Assembly: GCA_028752905.1 (NCBI GenBank)
Contig: JAQNBH010000010.1
Location: 21,375,308-21,439,307, forward strand
Direction: 5' to 3'
From: Cladorhizidae sp. MBARI D1340-BT2
Taxonomy: Eukaryota > Porifera > Demospongiae > Poecilosclerida > Cladorhizidae
Length of the DNA: 64,000 nt
How positions within the stretch are numbered: the first letter of the stretch is position 1; every line of letters begins with the position of its first letter. Positions 36,901 to 48,900 of this stretch are shown here, piece by piece. A program made the translations under genes and the position numbers. The notes beneath the pieces are model-generated. The model was not told the origin of the DNA. It saw only the letters and a list, made by a program, of their open reading frames with translations, and ran no database searches.

Positions 36901-39900
36901 ATTATAAATGTCCAGCCAGAGAAAAATTTCCTAACAATCCTACACATTCTCGCTTGTGATGCTGCAACCATCACAGAGTCACTGGAATCCTTATTACCGC
37001 AAATTGATTGGCCAAGGGTATAATGGTGCAGCGATGTTTGCAGGAAGTAAAACTGGAGTACATGTAAGGATGCGGATTCATGCTGCACATGCCATGCACA
37101 TCCATTGCTCTTGCCACAAGCTACAGCTAGCAAGTTTACAAGTAGCTGAACGTGTTCCTGAGATAAAGAAGATTTTTGGCTTGATGGGAAATTAATGGAA
37201 ACTCTTTTTAACCCTCCCCCAAAAATCCAAGCCTTAAAAAAAGAAGTACAGGCTGGTCTCAGATTGCCTGAATTAAAGATCGTGAAGCCTAGTGATACGC
37301 ATTGGCTTTGAAATTAGAAATGTATGAGAGCAATTCAAAAGGACCTTCCTATCTTATAACCATACGAAACCACAGGTCATTCAGAAGCATTCGGCTAAAG
37401 TACACATCTTGCTACCTTTACTGCAATTGCCGGTATTGGCAGAGGTTCTTGACATCTTGGCAAGAATTAATGCTTCCATGGAAAGGAAAGTGGCTGATTT
37501 CAGTCAGTTACAGTTTTTATTGACTTGTACACTTGATGAATTGAAGTCACTGAAGAATAAAAAAAGCAGAATGGTGTTGTTCCACTAAATTAACTTGTAC
37601 AAAGTTAGAGACCAAGTATGGCATAGATATTGGAAGACATGCTTCTGGATCAACCTGTTCAAGATTAATGTCCATCACCAATACAAAGGAGTATCTTGAT
37701 CACATTGCCATACATTGATGTTTTAATTGACAACATCAAGGGGCAATTTTCTGATAAAGCAGGTCAAACGCTAGTTGTCACATCCAACTTCAATCCTACC
37801 TTGCTACCCTCAGAAGAGTCCTTATCTTCCTATGGCCATGAAGCGATTCAGAATTTTGGTGGTTTCTATCGTAATGAAGCCTAGTGAAGTACAATGGTGT
37901 AACTTATTACACATCACCTCTGTTACTAGATCCAGAAGAACTTGTGTCTGAATGGAAATTTTTCAGGAGGGCACTTCGCAAAGAAGAGGTGATAATGCAT
38001 TCGAAGAAGCTAGAAAAACTGCAATATGTAATTCAGTCAATGGAAGCTACTGAAGCACAAACCTTTGCCTTTCATCATATAATTTTGTTCTTGCCAATCG
38101 GGCTGCAACAGTGGAGCGTTCTTTCAGTAACATGAAAATGATTAATACCAGGCTTAGAAATTACCCATCTGATTGTAACCTGTGTAGGTTAATGAAGATT
38201 GCCATAGAGGGATCAGAACTGATTCGAAGGATAGCGCTGTACGCATTTGCCACTCAGACTGAACTGGATATAGAACGATGTTCATAGAATAGCAATGCAT
38301 GGACAAGTGAGGAATGTGTAGAGAGCATGCGCTAGGTAAGGGGTCGTCAAGTTAGTAAGGGCGTGTATAGCATGAGAACACATCAATATGAGTTAGGCTG
38401 CTGGCTCCATAGTTCTCTATCCCCCCCCAAGCAGAGGCTAGGGCTCTGGTGATTAGTTTCTCTGTTTGTAGCCAAGCCTGTCGATTGGCTTTGGGCCTCT
38501 TTTGCTCCTGCGTGGTACAGAGTGGCTTCCAGGAGGGGGGTTGGTGGGAGGGCCAGGCTGCGTTGTGGCAGTGGAGTGGGTCTGGCTGGTGTTTTGGCCA
38601 CCGATGCATAGGTCGGCTGGGGTTGGGTCTTTGGTGGAGCCGAAGCTGGGGGTGGTAGTGGCGCCGGTTGCTGCGGATGAGGCGGACTTGCTGGGCGTGG
38701 CAGTGGGCGAGGATGGTGATCATTGTGACTCGAGTCTGCAGTCGGTGGGGTCGTCGCGGTACTGGTCGGTGGCTGCATAGGGGCTGGTTGCCGATCCTGT
38801 GTAGTGACGGGGGTTGGGGTGGTTGATCTGGTCGGTTGTCGAGTGACTGTGAACGGGTTGGGCGAGGTGGTGAAAGGATTAAATCGCCCGAGGTAGCGTC
38901 TGTTCCGTGTCGTGAGCCGTCCAGAGCCGTCGGTCCGTACTGCGTACTGGTGATATTGTAGTACTTCCACGACCGTGCCAGACTTGTCCCACTTCGTTGG
39001 GTGACGTCCAGTCTGATTTTGGATCATGACTGTGTCGCCACAACGGAGTGGGGACAGACCTTGGGTGTGTTCGTCCCATCTGGCACGGCCGGTGACCTGG
39101 CGTCTGGACAGCGCACGTTCACGGAGGTCCAGTCTCGATGTCCAGTCCTGGTGCGGGCGGTAGGTGGCAGGGAGTCCAGGGAGGAGGTCTCTGGTGGCCC
39201 TTCCAAAGAGGCATTGTGCCAGGGACATGCCAGTGTCGGAGCTTGGTCCGTTTCGGTACTGTAGAAGCGCCAAGTGAAAGTCGTCTGATAGGGTGCCGCC
39301 TGGGCCTGTGTTGCCGGCGATCAGCCTCTTGGTGGTCTTCACCGCTGTCTCAGCCCGGCAATTTGCGTGGGGGTTGTAGGCGGAGGACGTTCTATGGTGT
39401 ACACTCCATGAGGATAGGAAGTCCCTGGTGGTGTGGGAGGCAAACTCTGGGCCGCCATCAGAGGTGATGCTCTCTGGAATGCCAAAGGTGGCAAAAGTAT
39501 CTCGTAGGACTTGGCAGAGGCCCTCTGCTCCGTTCGTGGATCTGGTGACGACCGGCCAGTTTGAGTACCGATCCACCAGCACGAGATACGCGAACCCTCC
39601 GTGGTGGAAGTAGTCCGCGCACATGTGCTGGAAGGGGTACTGAGGGTCGGCCGGTGTCGTTGATGGCATGGCAGGTTGGGACGGGGCGTTACCGTTGCAG
39701 GTGGCACAGTGTTGCCTGGTTGCAGTGATTTCCTTAGACATGCCTGGCCAGTAGAGTGATGTCTGTGCCCTTGCATACATGCTGGTTGTGCCTTGGTGGG
39801 CGGCATGGAGGGCGTCGAGGCATCTTTGGCGGAGTGCGAGTGGGATGATGATCCTTTCACCTTTCACGAGGACGCCGTCCACATTTGTGATTGTATCAAG

Positions 39901-42900
39901 AATGAGGAAGTATTCCCTAATGATGGCAGGCATGTGGTGCCTTGCCTCGGGTGGACCGTCTTCGATGACTTCGGATAGCAGTCGTAGTGCCGGGTCAGCT
40001 ACTGTGGCGACTTGGAGGGTTTCCCATGTGATGGGTATGTGATGGACGGCGGCACACAGGGCAGTGGCGAGTTCGTCAGCGTCCTCTGATGTGGTGGAGA
40101 GCGACGCGACGTGGCATTTCGGGATGCCTGATGGGTTCATCCTGGATGTGTCCGAGTGGTTGTCATCTTGGAGGTAGAGCTTCGCTGGAAGGCGGTCACC
40201 AGATGGGTGGCGGGACAGAGCGTCACTCGTGTGGTTCCGTATCCCAGGAATGTATATCATCTGGAACCTGTAAGGCAGTGTCTTTTCCTTCAGGTTTCTG
40301 AGGCGGGTGTTATGGATGTCCTCGAGTGAGCGATCCCCAAAGATTTTGAGTAGTGGCTTGTGGTCCACTGCAATCTGGAGATCACTGCACCCGAGGACGA
40401 AGTGACGTGCTTTCTCGAGGGCGTCTGCCACTGCGAGGGCCTCCCCCTCGATGGGGGCGTACCTGGACTCAGCGGAGTGCGTGAACCTCGAGCCGACCAG
40501 CACCACTTTCCATCCCTCCTGGCAACAGAGGATCTCGCGGGATGGGCACTGGCAGTGTTTTTGAAACAGCCAGTACCCAATCCCGTCTTTGCTCCAATCT
40601 GTCGCCAGGCATGTGGGTCGACTCTTGTCGTAGATGGTAACTCCTTCAGCAATCTTTTGGCATATGGTGGTCTTGGAGAGGTCGAACGCGCGTTGTGTCT
40701 GCTCGTTCCATAGGAATGGGTTGGTGGGCTTCAAGAGGTCCCGGAACGGCTGCATTGTTGGGGCCATCGAGAAGGCGTACGCGACCTGGTTGACTAAGCC
40801 AAACCAGGCGCGTACGTCTGTGATGTTCTTGGGTGTAGGGAAGCCGGTGATGGCCTCCAGGTACTTCTGTGATGGTCTTACTTCAGATGGGGTGATGGTG
40901 AACCCGGCAAATTCCACCTCGTCCTGCGCAAAGTGGAACTTGCGCGGGTTCAGTGTTATCCCGTTCCGTGCACAGATATCTAACCATTCTGTGGCCTGGT
41001 GGTATGCTTCTTCGATAGACTCGCTCCAAATGAGGGCATCGTCGATACACTTCGTTTTTCGGCTAATGTGAGATACAATCGCATCGTACCGTGCCGTGTA
41101 GGCGTCCCCTGAGGCGATGTATCCCTGTGGGGCAGAGCAGTAGCGGTATCTTCCCCAGGGGGTAATAAAGGTGGTGAAATGCCGGTCTGCTGGTGAGAGG
41201 GCTACCGAGTGGTAGCCGTTCCAGGCGTCAAAGATGGTTTTCTTCGTGTTGCCTGGGACGGCTCTGGCCTGGTGGAAAGGTGAGGTGCAATGGTGTGTCT
41301 CTCTTGTGGCATGTTTGTTCAACTCCTGGAAGTTGATGGTCCGCCTCAGGGACCCGTCCTTTTTGGTGCATATCACCATGCAGTGGCACCAAGTGTCCGG
41401 GGTCCCTAAGGGGACCTTCTCCAAAACTCCAAGGCGGACGTCACGGTCCAATCCAGCCTTAACCTCATCCTGCCAGTGGATGGGGACGGTGATGGGGGTG
41501 TGGCATGGTTTGGGGACGGCGTTGGGGTCGATGCTCAATGAGAGCGGAGGTCCGGCCATCATAGGGAGGGGCTGATGCTCACAAATGTTGAATGAGCTCG
41601 ACGCATACGTCTGTAGTAGGTGTTGCTCGAGACGTGCCCTGTTCTCCGGTGTGGCTGGGTAGGGAAGGCCTGTGGGGCGGGGCGGGGGCGGTGATCTTGT
41701 AGGGCAAGAGCAAGGTCGTCTTGCCTGGTTGATCAGTGGGGTGTCATCGCTAGTCCGGGGTGGGTTGACTCCCGGTCACCTCTCTGGGGGCATTGTAGCG
41801 GTACTTGGGGCTCTTGCAGCGTCTCCATACGCACTCTTTAAGGGTCTCTCTGCTGGTGGTGTCGGTTGAGTGGTCTGGGAGATCTGGGCAGCATTGGGGC
41901 TGGGCCTGTTGTCTCGGGTGGACGGTGATCCGGACGGGAAGTCTCTTGGGATCATGTCCAGGTCGGCCAGGGTGGCCATGCTTAAGTATATCTGGGATGC
42001 CTCAGGACTGAAGTATACCATCTGGCGCGTTTCCTTGCCAGATGGGATTTTGAGACGCAGCAGAGCCGCCCCGAGGATGGGGAGGTTGTTTCCACTGGCT
42101 GACTTCATTGTCAGGTTGACAGGGATGAGGTCGTTTGGGCCAAGGTGCAGCTTGGACATGAGGTCCGGGCCGGCCAGGCAGCTCTGGCAGCCGGTGTCCG
42201 CGAGTGCCGTGGTGCGTATGCGTCTGGACTCTTGGGGCAGTGTGTGGCCATGGTTCCTGAAGTCCTCTGCATGGGAGGAGACTAGGATGGCGATCACGGG
42301 TTGCGAGGGAGAGCGTTTTTGTATCCAGGATGAGGTGTCACTCTGCCATGTTTGGTGGGGCAGGGTGCCTTCTGACATTCCCTGAGCCATTTCGGAGAGG
42401 GCGGATTCATGTTCCGTTCGCTGCCAGCATACTGAGGCTGTGTGGTGCTGCCTGCCACATGATGTGCAGGTGCTGCCGAAAGCCGGGCAATGGATCCGAC
42501 GGTAGGCAGTCTTCTCTTGCTCGCCATGCCCGCGTTGGCCGCAGTAGGTGCACGGTCCTGATGGTTGTGCTGCCTGGGGTCTGGGCTTCCGTTGTTGGCG
42601 AGGTGGAGTGTTGCCACGTCCCCTGGGTGGGGTGGGGAGTTCACGTTGAGATGGTGGGCGTTGTTGCCGCCTGTATTGTGACGTCACGGCATCAGCACCG
42701 TGGTCGTCAAGGGCATGTGCGTTGTTAGGGGTCGACATCGTCATGGCTGATTTCTTCCCCGCTGCTCTTACTTCAATGAAGCGGATGGTGTCCTCTACGC
42801 ACATGTCCTGGTCAGGATGCTTGAGCAGATCTTCTTGGATCTCTGCATCCGCCAGGCCTATGCAGAGTTGGTCAGCCACCCGCTCCTCGCCCTGGTTCAC

Positions 42901-45900
42901 CACTCCATCACAATCGGGGCACTTCTTCAAAAAGCGACATACCTCAGCTTGTCCCCGGAGGCGTGCAGCGAATGCTCGGATGGGTTCAGTACGGTCCTGT
43001 GTCATTCTTGATAAGGCTACGCGAGCCACCTTCGTGTTCTCGGCCGTCACTGCGAGGGATTTTATGGCTGCAAGTAAGTCCTTCTCTGTCATACCCTCAA
43101 TTGGTAAGGGACCAACCGTATTTCTGGTGACATCGCGCCTGAGGTTAGAGTCGCAGCACTCTAGTAACTGTATGGTAAGGTCCTGACCTGTCAGTTGTAC
43201 TGATGTAACGTATGATCGCCATCTCTGTAGAAAGTAGGTCCAGGCTTCCGTTGTTCACCCTGATGTTAGTTCTGGACGCTTCACCGGAGCTGGTTTAGCT
43301 CTGGGGTTGGTCCGGTGGTTCATGGCGTGTGTGGTGAGGAGGACAGGTGCCAGGGCGGTGTCTGTTCCTTCTGGGATCGCCCAGTCGCATCCATCGAATG
43401 GGCAGGGGATAGCCATGATGGGTGGGTGGGAGTTAAATAGAATTCGCTCTTCCTTTTACTATCGAATTGTTGCTATCAGAGACTAGCTATCAGAGACTAG
43501 CTATCAGAGACTAGCTATCAGAGACTTTATGGTGCATATCAAATAGAAATAGAATTCGCTCTTCCTTTTACTATCGAATTGTTGCTATCAGAGACTAGCT
43601 ATCAGAGACTAGCTATCAGAGACTAGCTATCAGAGACTAGCAAAAAGACTTGTCCATGCATCGAAGGATAGCGCTGTACGCATTTGCCACTCAGACTGAA
43701 CTAGATATAGAACGATGTTCATAGAATAGCAATGCATGGACAAGTGAGGAATGTGTAGAGAGCATGCGCTAGGTAAGGGGTCGTCAAGTTAGTAAGGGCG
43801 TGTATAGCATGAGAACACATCAATATGAGTTAGGCTGCTGGCTCCATAGTTCTCTACTGATGAACGTGAAATTCTTGATGTTTTTAAAGAAACTAATAGA
43901 AGAATTCATCTTTATTTAGCTGCACTGAGTATATACTATTATAATACACAAGCAATATTTTGTTTTCCTCTAGCATTTAATTATAAATTTGATCTAAGCT
44001 TGGGAGGAGGGGGGGAGGGGAACTTAGGTTGAGGGATATGCCCCTCCCCCCACCCTCCCTGTATGAAACCCTGACTTCTCAGAAGTAGCTCTTGTGTCCT
44101 CTTTCCCCCTTTAAACATAAACCATTAAGGATGTACCAAGCATGCTTAAAGTAAAAAGTCCTTTTCAATGGTCAATGATTTGTTAAAAATATATGCAATA
44201 AAAAACCCAGTATATGTATTTGTCACCAGAAAATCCTCACTTAGACTTATTCAATTTCATTACAAATAATAATGCGAACGTGACTAATTTCCCAGTTTTA
44301 TGACGAGTAGCAACATCATGATATGTATTTTTATTTTACTGAAGTTATGAAAATATTTCATAAAAAACATAATTAAGTCAGTATTCCATGAAACCAAGGT
44401 ATATATAAGAGTACCTGCTCCAGAGACTATCTGTGGCGGTCTAGCGGGGGAACTGCACATCTGTACTGGGAAGCACAGGCATCTGACACCTCATCATAAT
44501 TATTGTTTTATGTTATTAGTACTATATAGCTAATTATATTTAGTATATATAAAATATAAATAAAGGAGTTTGGAAAGGTTGTTACAAAAATTTAGTATGA
44601 TCAATACACTTTACCAAGTGACTATGCTGAGTTTACTGGCGGGTGCAAGTTGCATGAAAATGGGGCTGGAACATTGACTGCATTCTAGTTTATTCCTAAG
44701 CAAAGAGGTTGAATTAAAGATTAAAATAATGACAATGTTTGACAATGTTGGAACTGTAGATAATTCACAACTCACAAAGAGGGTTTCCATGGAATGATAT
44801 GACAACATCAAGCCATAGATATTCTACGTATGTTGATTGTCAAAGAGAACTTCAGTGGAAACCTTGTGGATATGTCACTTTTTGTGGCATAATTCATCGG
44901 GTATCGGCAGAAACATATTACTGGCCAAGCATAAATCAAATGCTCTATGGCCATAGTGCTAGAGGAATAGACACTGAGAAACTATTTTATGTTTGCGGGA
45001 AAAAGTTATCAGTGATTAAAGTTCTTGGCCAAGCCAGGATTTAGGTCCCAAAGCTTGTTGGAATTTATATTGTTGCAGGAAAAGAGGCAGGAAAAGAGCA
45101 ACTGAATACTTGGCTTTCTGTCTCTTTAAATCTTTAAATTTGGAGCTCTACTTAGGAGCTAGCTATAGTACTACTTTGATCTAGTTTGTGACTTGCATTT
45201 TTTTTAACTTGTTTATTAAGATACTAACTTTGTTGAAGCAAATTTCCAGATATAATCGCTTAGTTTTAGCCTAAAGTATCTTCTAGGGTAGGCTTAGATT
45301 GATTTTATAGCGAGTATCAGATTACATTATGTACATTTTGGATACTTAAGTTCATGGGTGCCCAAAGGTCTTATAAGCTTTGCTCAGGTGAAGTGTTTAC
45401 TAATTTAGCTATTTAGTAACTTTTATTCAGTATCTAATACCATTTATCTAGCAATAGTAGTCTCCTGAGCCTAATTCTTCTAAAGTAGCTGATATCTTGA
45501 TCAGATCCAGGATGTGTACTCCCATTATCAAGAGGACAGATCCTGGAATTTGTGAGAAAAACAACAACTGCCCACTCCATTCAGAAAGCTGCTAATGTAG
45601 ATAAATTATCACTTGTATAATTTCATTTTCATCACTGGTGCTCAATGAGGCAAGTATTTCCTATATCACATGTGCATTGTAAAGATAATACCTGTTATGT
45701 TTATAAATTATTCTTGAGTAGTGACCATGGTTCCTATTTGTTTAAGTCCAATCAACCTGCAATTATTATTGGAAGAGGTTTTCTATTATCTAATTTCCAG
45801 ATTGGGTCCACCTTAACTAAAGGACTGTAGTTTGTACCAGCAAGGCTTATTGAGGTACTTGTACAATGTGTAGGCTAAGCTTACATTGATTGCATTCCTT

Positions 45901-48900
45901 TGTAAATCTGCACAACAGGGCAAATATAGCACAGGCCATGGTATGGTATTGCAGTTTGGTCAACAACATGTGCATCATCAGTCCATAAGTCAGTAATCTA
46001 CCTGTGCATTCTTGTTACATAGCTAACCTATACATGCTCTAGGATCTATAGCTAATCTTTATATCGTCTACAAGTTCATCGCTATAATTATTCTGCCCAG
46101 CAACATCCAGCCTCCTCATCTTTGATGTTAGGTCCTTTGGTTCGTCCATCCAATCCCTTACCAGACGCTTGTTCACCCAAACTCTCTGTACTTTGGATAC
46201 TATTCTGCTCTACAAATTGAACTACTGGAAGCTTGTAGCCTGTAATACAGTTCCTCTTCATTGACATGCTGCACTTTTTCGGTATGGCTTTGCTTCTGCA
46301 GAGTTAGAATTGAAGGACAGTTCCTAAGAACAATTGAGACTGAGTTACGTGTTTACAATAGGAGGAAAAGTACATTGGGAGGGGCAATTGTTAATTCTGA
46401 ATATACCATACATGTACACATACATATTATATAAGCTGTGCATACTAGCCATACAATCATTAGAGGATGAGTCAGAGTTACTGCTCCGGTATTCTCTACT
46501 TGGTCCTCCCTCAATCAGCCAGTCTAACTACCCATTGTTACAAGTGCTCTTCAGTACCATCCTGTGTCCTACTTGATGCTGCCAGCTATATATATATATA
46601 TATGTATTATGTATATCATAGACTACTAGAACTAATTGACTCAACACTGCCTAAAAGGGCCCCGCCTTGCCGCGCCGTATGGGGCTGACAAATGAAAAGC
46701 TATAATATTATTTTGGCTACTTTTTCCCCCTTCTATTTTAGTTTTTGTTAGCTATATATTCATTAACTAGTTATGTATTTGTTAGCTGTATCTAGCTGGC
46801 TATGTATAGCTGTATCTAGCCAGCTATGTGTAGCTGTATCTAGCCAGCTATGTGTAGCTGTATCTAGCCAGCTATGTGTAGCTGTATCTAGCCAGCTATG
46901 TGTAGCTGTATCTAGCTAGCTATGTATAGCTATCTAGATAGCTATATTTCATGTAGCGATGAGCAGCGCTACTTTAGTTTCAAATCTTCAAATAAAAGAC
47001 TTTTTTCACTTGCAGACGAATTAGCAACTTACATTTTCAAGTTTAAGAAATTTTCCTCATCGTACAATCGTACAAGCTTCGTTGGAAAAGTAGTTGCATC
47101 TCGGGGCATAGTCTCCACGCAGCGAGACCCTTTACCGATCGATACCAGGCACGTTTTTGAAACCCACTTTTTGTTTCTGCAGTAGCCACCATACCAGAGC
47201 AGCTGAACAGCTGAACGATATTACAAGTGAAGATTTCAACTTAAGGCATGGGAAAAAAGTGCCAGGCAGTTAATTGCCGTTCTGGCTATGACTTAACGAA
47301 ACAGGACAAGGAAGAGGGCGAGGTGCCAGAGCCCAAGAAGTATACAGTGAGTCTTTCCTGCTAATGAGGAGATCAGGCAGAAGTGGGTGAAAACACTCCA
47401 CCGAGAGGATTCCGTTGACACCAAGCATGGAGGTGTCTGTGACAAACACTTTCAGCCGAGGACTTTGAGGCCACACAGGTGAAAAAGACTGGGAAACGTA
47501 GGCGTCTCAAACCAACTTCCATCCCATCCCTATTCCCCAAGTACCCTGGCTACTACAGTCATGTCCCAGTGGTACAGCCCAGACCCACCCTGGCAGCCAT
47601 CATGGAGGTCAGACACCAAAGGACGGCGGAGTTGCTTCAGCAGCAGGAGGCAGGAGGTTGAGCTGATGGCAAATGACTCTGTCAATGATGACTTTGCCGA
47701 CCTGTGGGAAAAGATGTGCAGGCCAGGCTTCTGTATCGACCATGGTTTCAGGTAAATGTAATTTAAATACTGTGGCTAATGTACCGGTACCGGGTTTGAA
47801 CATTTTGGTCTAGTCCCGGTTATGAATCTTGACCTTATGAATTTTTTATGAACCTTGACCTTTTCGGTTATTCCCCCCCCCCCATTTTTGTTGGCCTCCA
47901 CAGCCCTAGCCCAGAAGGGAATGTAAAATTACTAAAAAGCCAAAAAAAATTTTTTTTAACTCTTTATTCCTAAAGTCTTATAGCACTACAGACAGACTGT
48001 GCACTACGTTTCAATTAGACCCAACAGACACAGAATAATAGGTAGTCTGTGACCCAAGCAATTTTTTTAAACACTTACTGCAGATTTGAGATCAAGAGGG
48101 GACCTGGCGACAACCACCACCAATTCATCTGCTTCACCATTGACAAGCTCAATGCAGATGACGGTGGACGAGTGTCCGCAACTTCCTGCAGGGCAAGGCC
48201 ATCATCTGCAAGCATGCCCTCCTGTGGTACAGCGGTTACGGCATCAAGGAGGTGCAGCAGGAGATGTCTGGAGCCAGGCAGGCAATGAGGCAGGAGGACC
48301 AGCAGGTAATGGACAGCTTCGTCAAGAGCCTTGTGGCTGCTGCCACAGGTGAGGAAGACGCACCTGACCATGCCAAGCCTGCCCTGGGACACATTGCAGG
48401 CTATCTGGGATACCAGTCCACCAAGAAGAAGGACTGTGATGACTGCATCAACTTGTTGGTGGACAAGGAGGCTGGTGTCAAGGACCCAGTGTTTGACACT
48501 GACGAGGTGGATGAGGAGTACCTGTGGATGACCAACACCTTGAACAGGGGAGGACTCAAGGCACCCACCCAGCTGGCTGTCAGCCTCACAGTTGATGTGA
48601 GCCAGGTGTGGAGGCACATAGTTGGTGACCCTGATAGGAGGGCAAGCTTCCTTGCCTGTGACGGTGCTTTGAAGGTCTTCCAGGCTGTTGTGAGTAAGTT
48701 TATTTGCAACTACCAAGGATGCCAGAACGAGGCATGTGACAGTGGACACTTGTTGGTAGAGGAGTTGTTGCCATTTATGGCAGGGTCCCTGTTCAATTGC
48801 TTTGGCAGACCTTTCCAAGGATACCATGTCTCAAATCCGAGGAGAGAAGGCACAGGGAGACCAGGAAAAGGCAGAAGCTACAGAGTAGCACGCTACACTA

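Larger units (their letters stand above)
38218..43861 (-). mobile_element. Young Ty3/gypsy element, near-intact gag-pro-pol, inserted in hAT
   Basis: Identical 195-bp LTR positions (38224-38418 and 43661-43855) differ at one base. A 6-bp target duplication, ACTGAT, lies outside them (38218-38223 and 43856-43861), splitting the hAT transposase frame. On the minus strand the order is 5' LTR, primer-binding site, repeat-rich leader, gag-protease-RT-RNase H-integrase, polypurine tract (CTTGGGGGGGGATAG), 3' LTR. It is GC-rich relative to its host DNA. It is the youngest datable insertion in the window. Confidence 0.92.
32294..44073 (+). mobile_element. hAT transposon split by two nested insertions
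   Basis: The left terminus CAGGGTTTCATACAGG at 32294 is matched exactly in reverse complement at the right terminus ending 44073. ACTTC flanks both sides, although hAT normally duplicates 8 bp. The element contains a plus-strand transposase (36356-38223, resuming after 43861), a piggyBac element (32761-35271) and a Ty3 element (38224-43855). Removing both insertions and one copy of each target site leaves about 3.6 kb, a normal hAT length. Confidence 0.8.

Noticed and set aside
38449..41575. Many plus-strand frames (for example 40634-41071, 41234-41575)
   Set aside because: These are shadows of the GC-rich minus-strand pol gene.
48075..48827. A 250-codon minus frame opposite the THAP transposase
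   Set aside because: GC-rich shadow; the plus strand carries the P-type C-terminal motif and the minus product has no domain.
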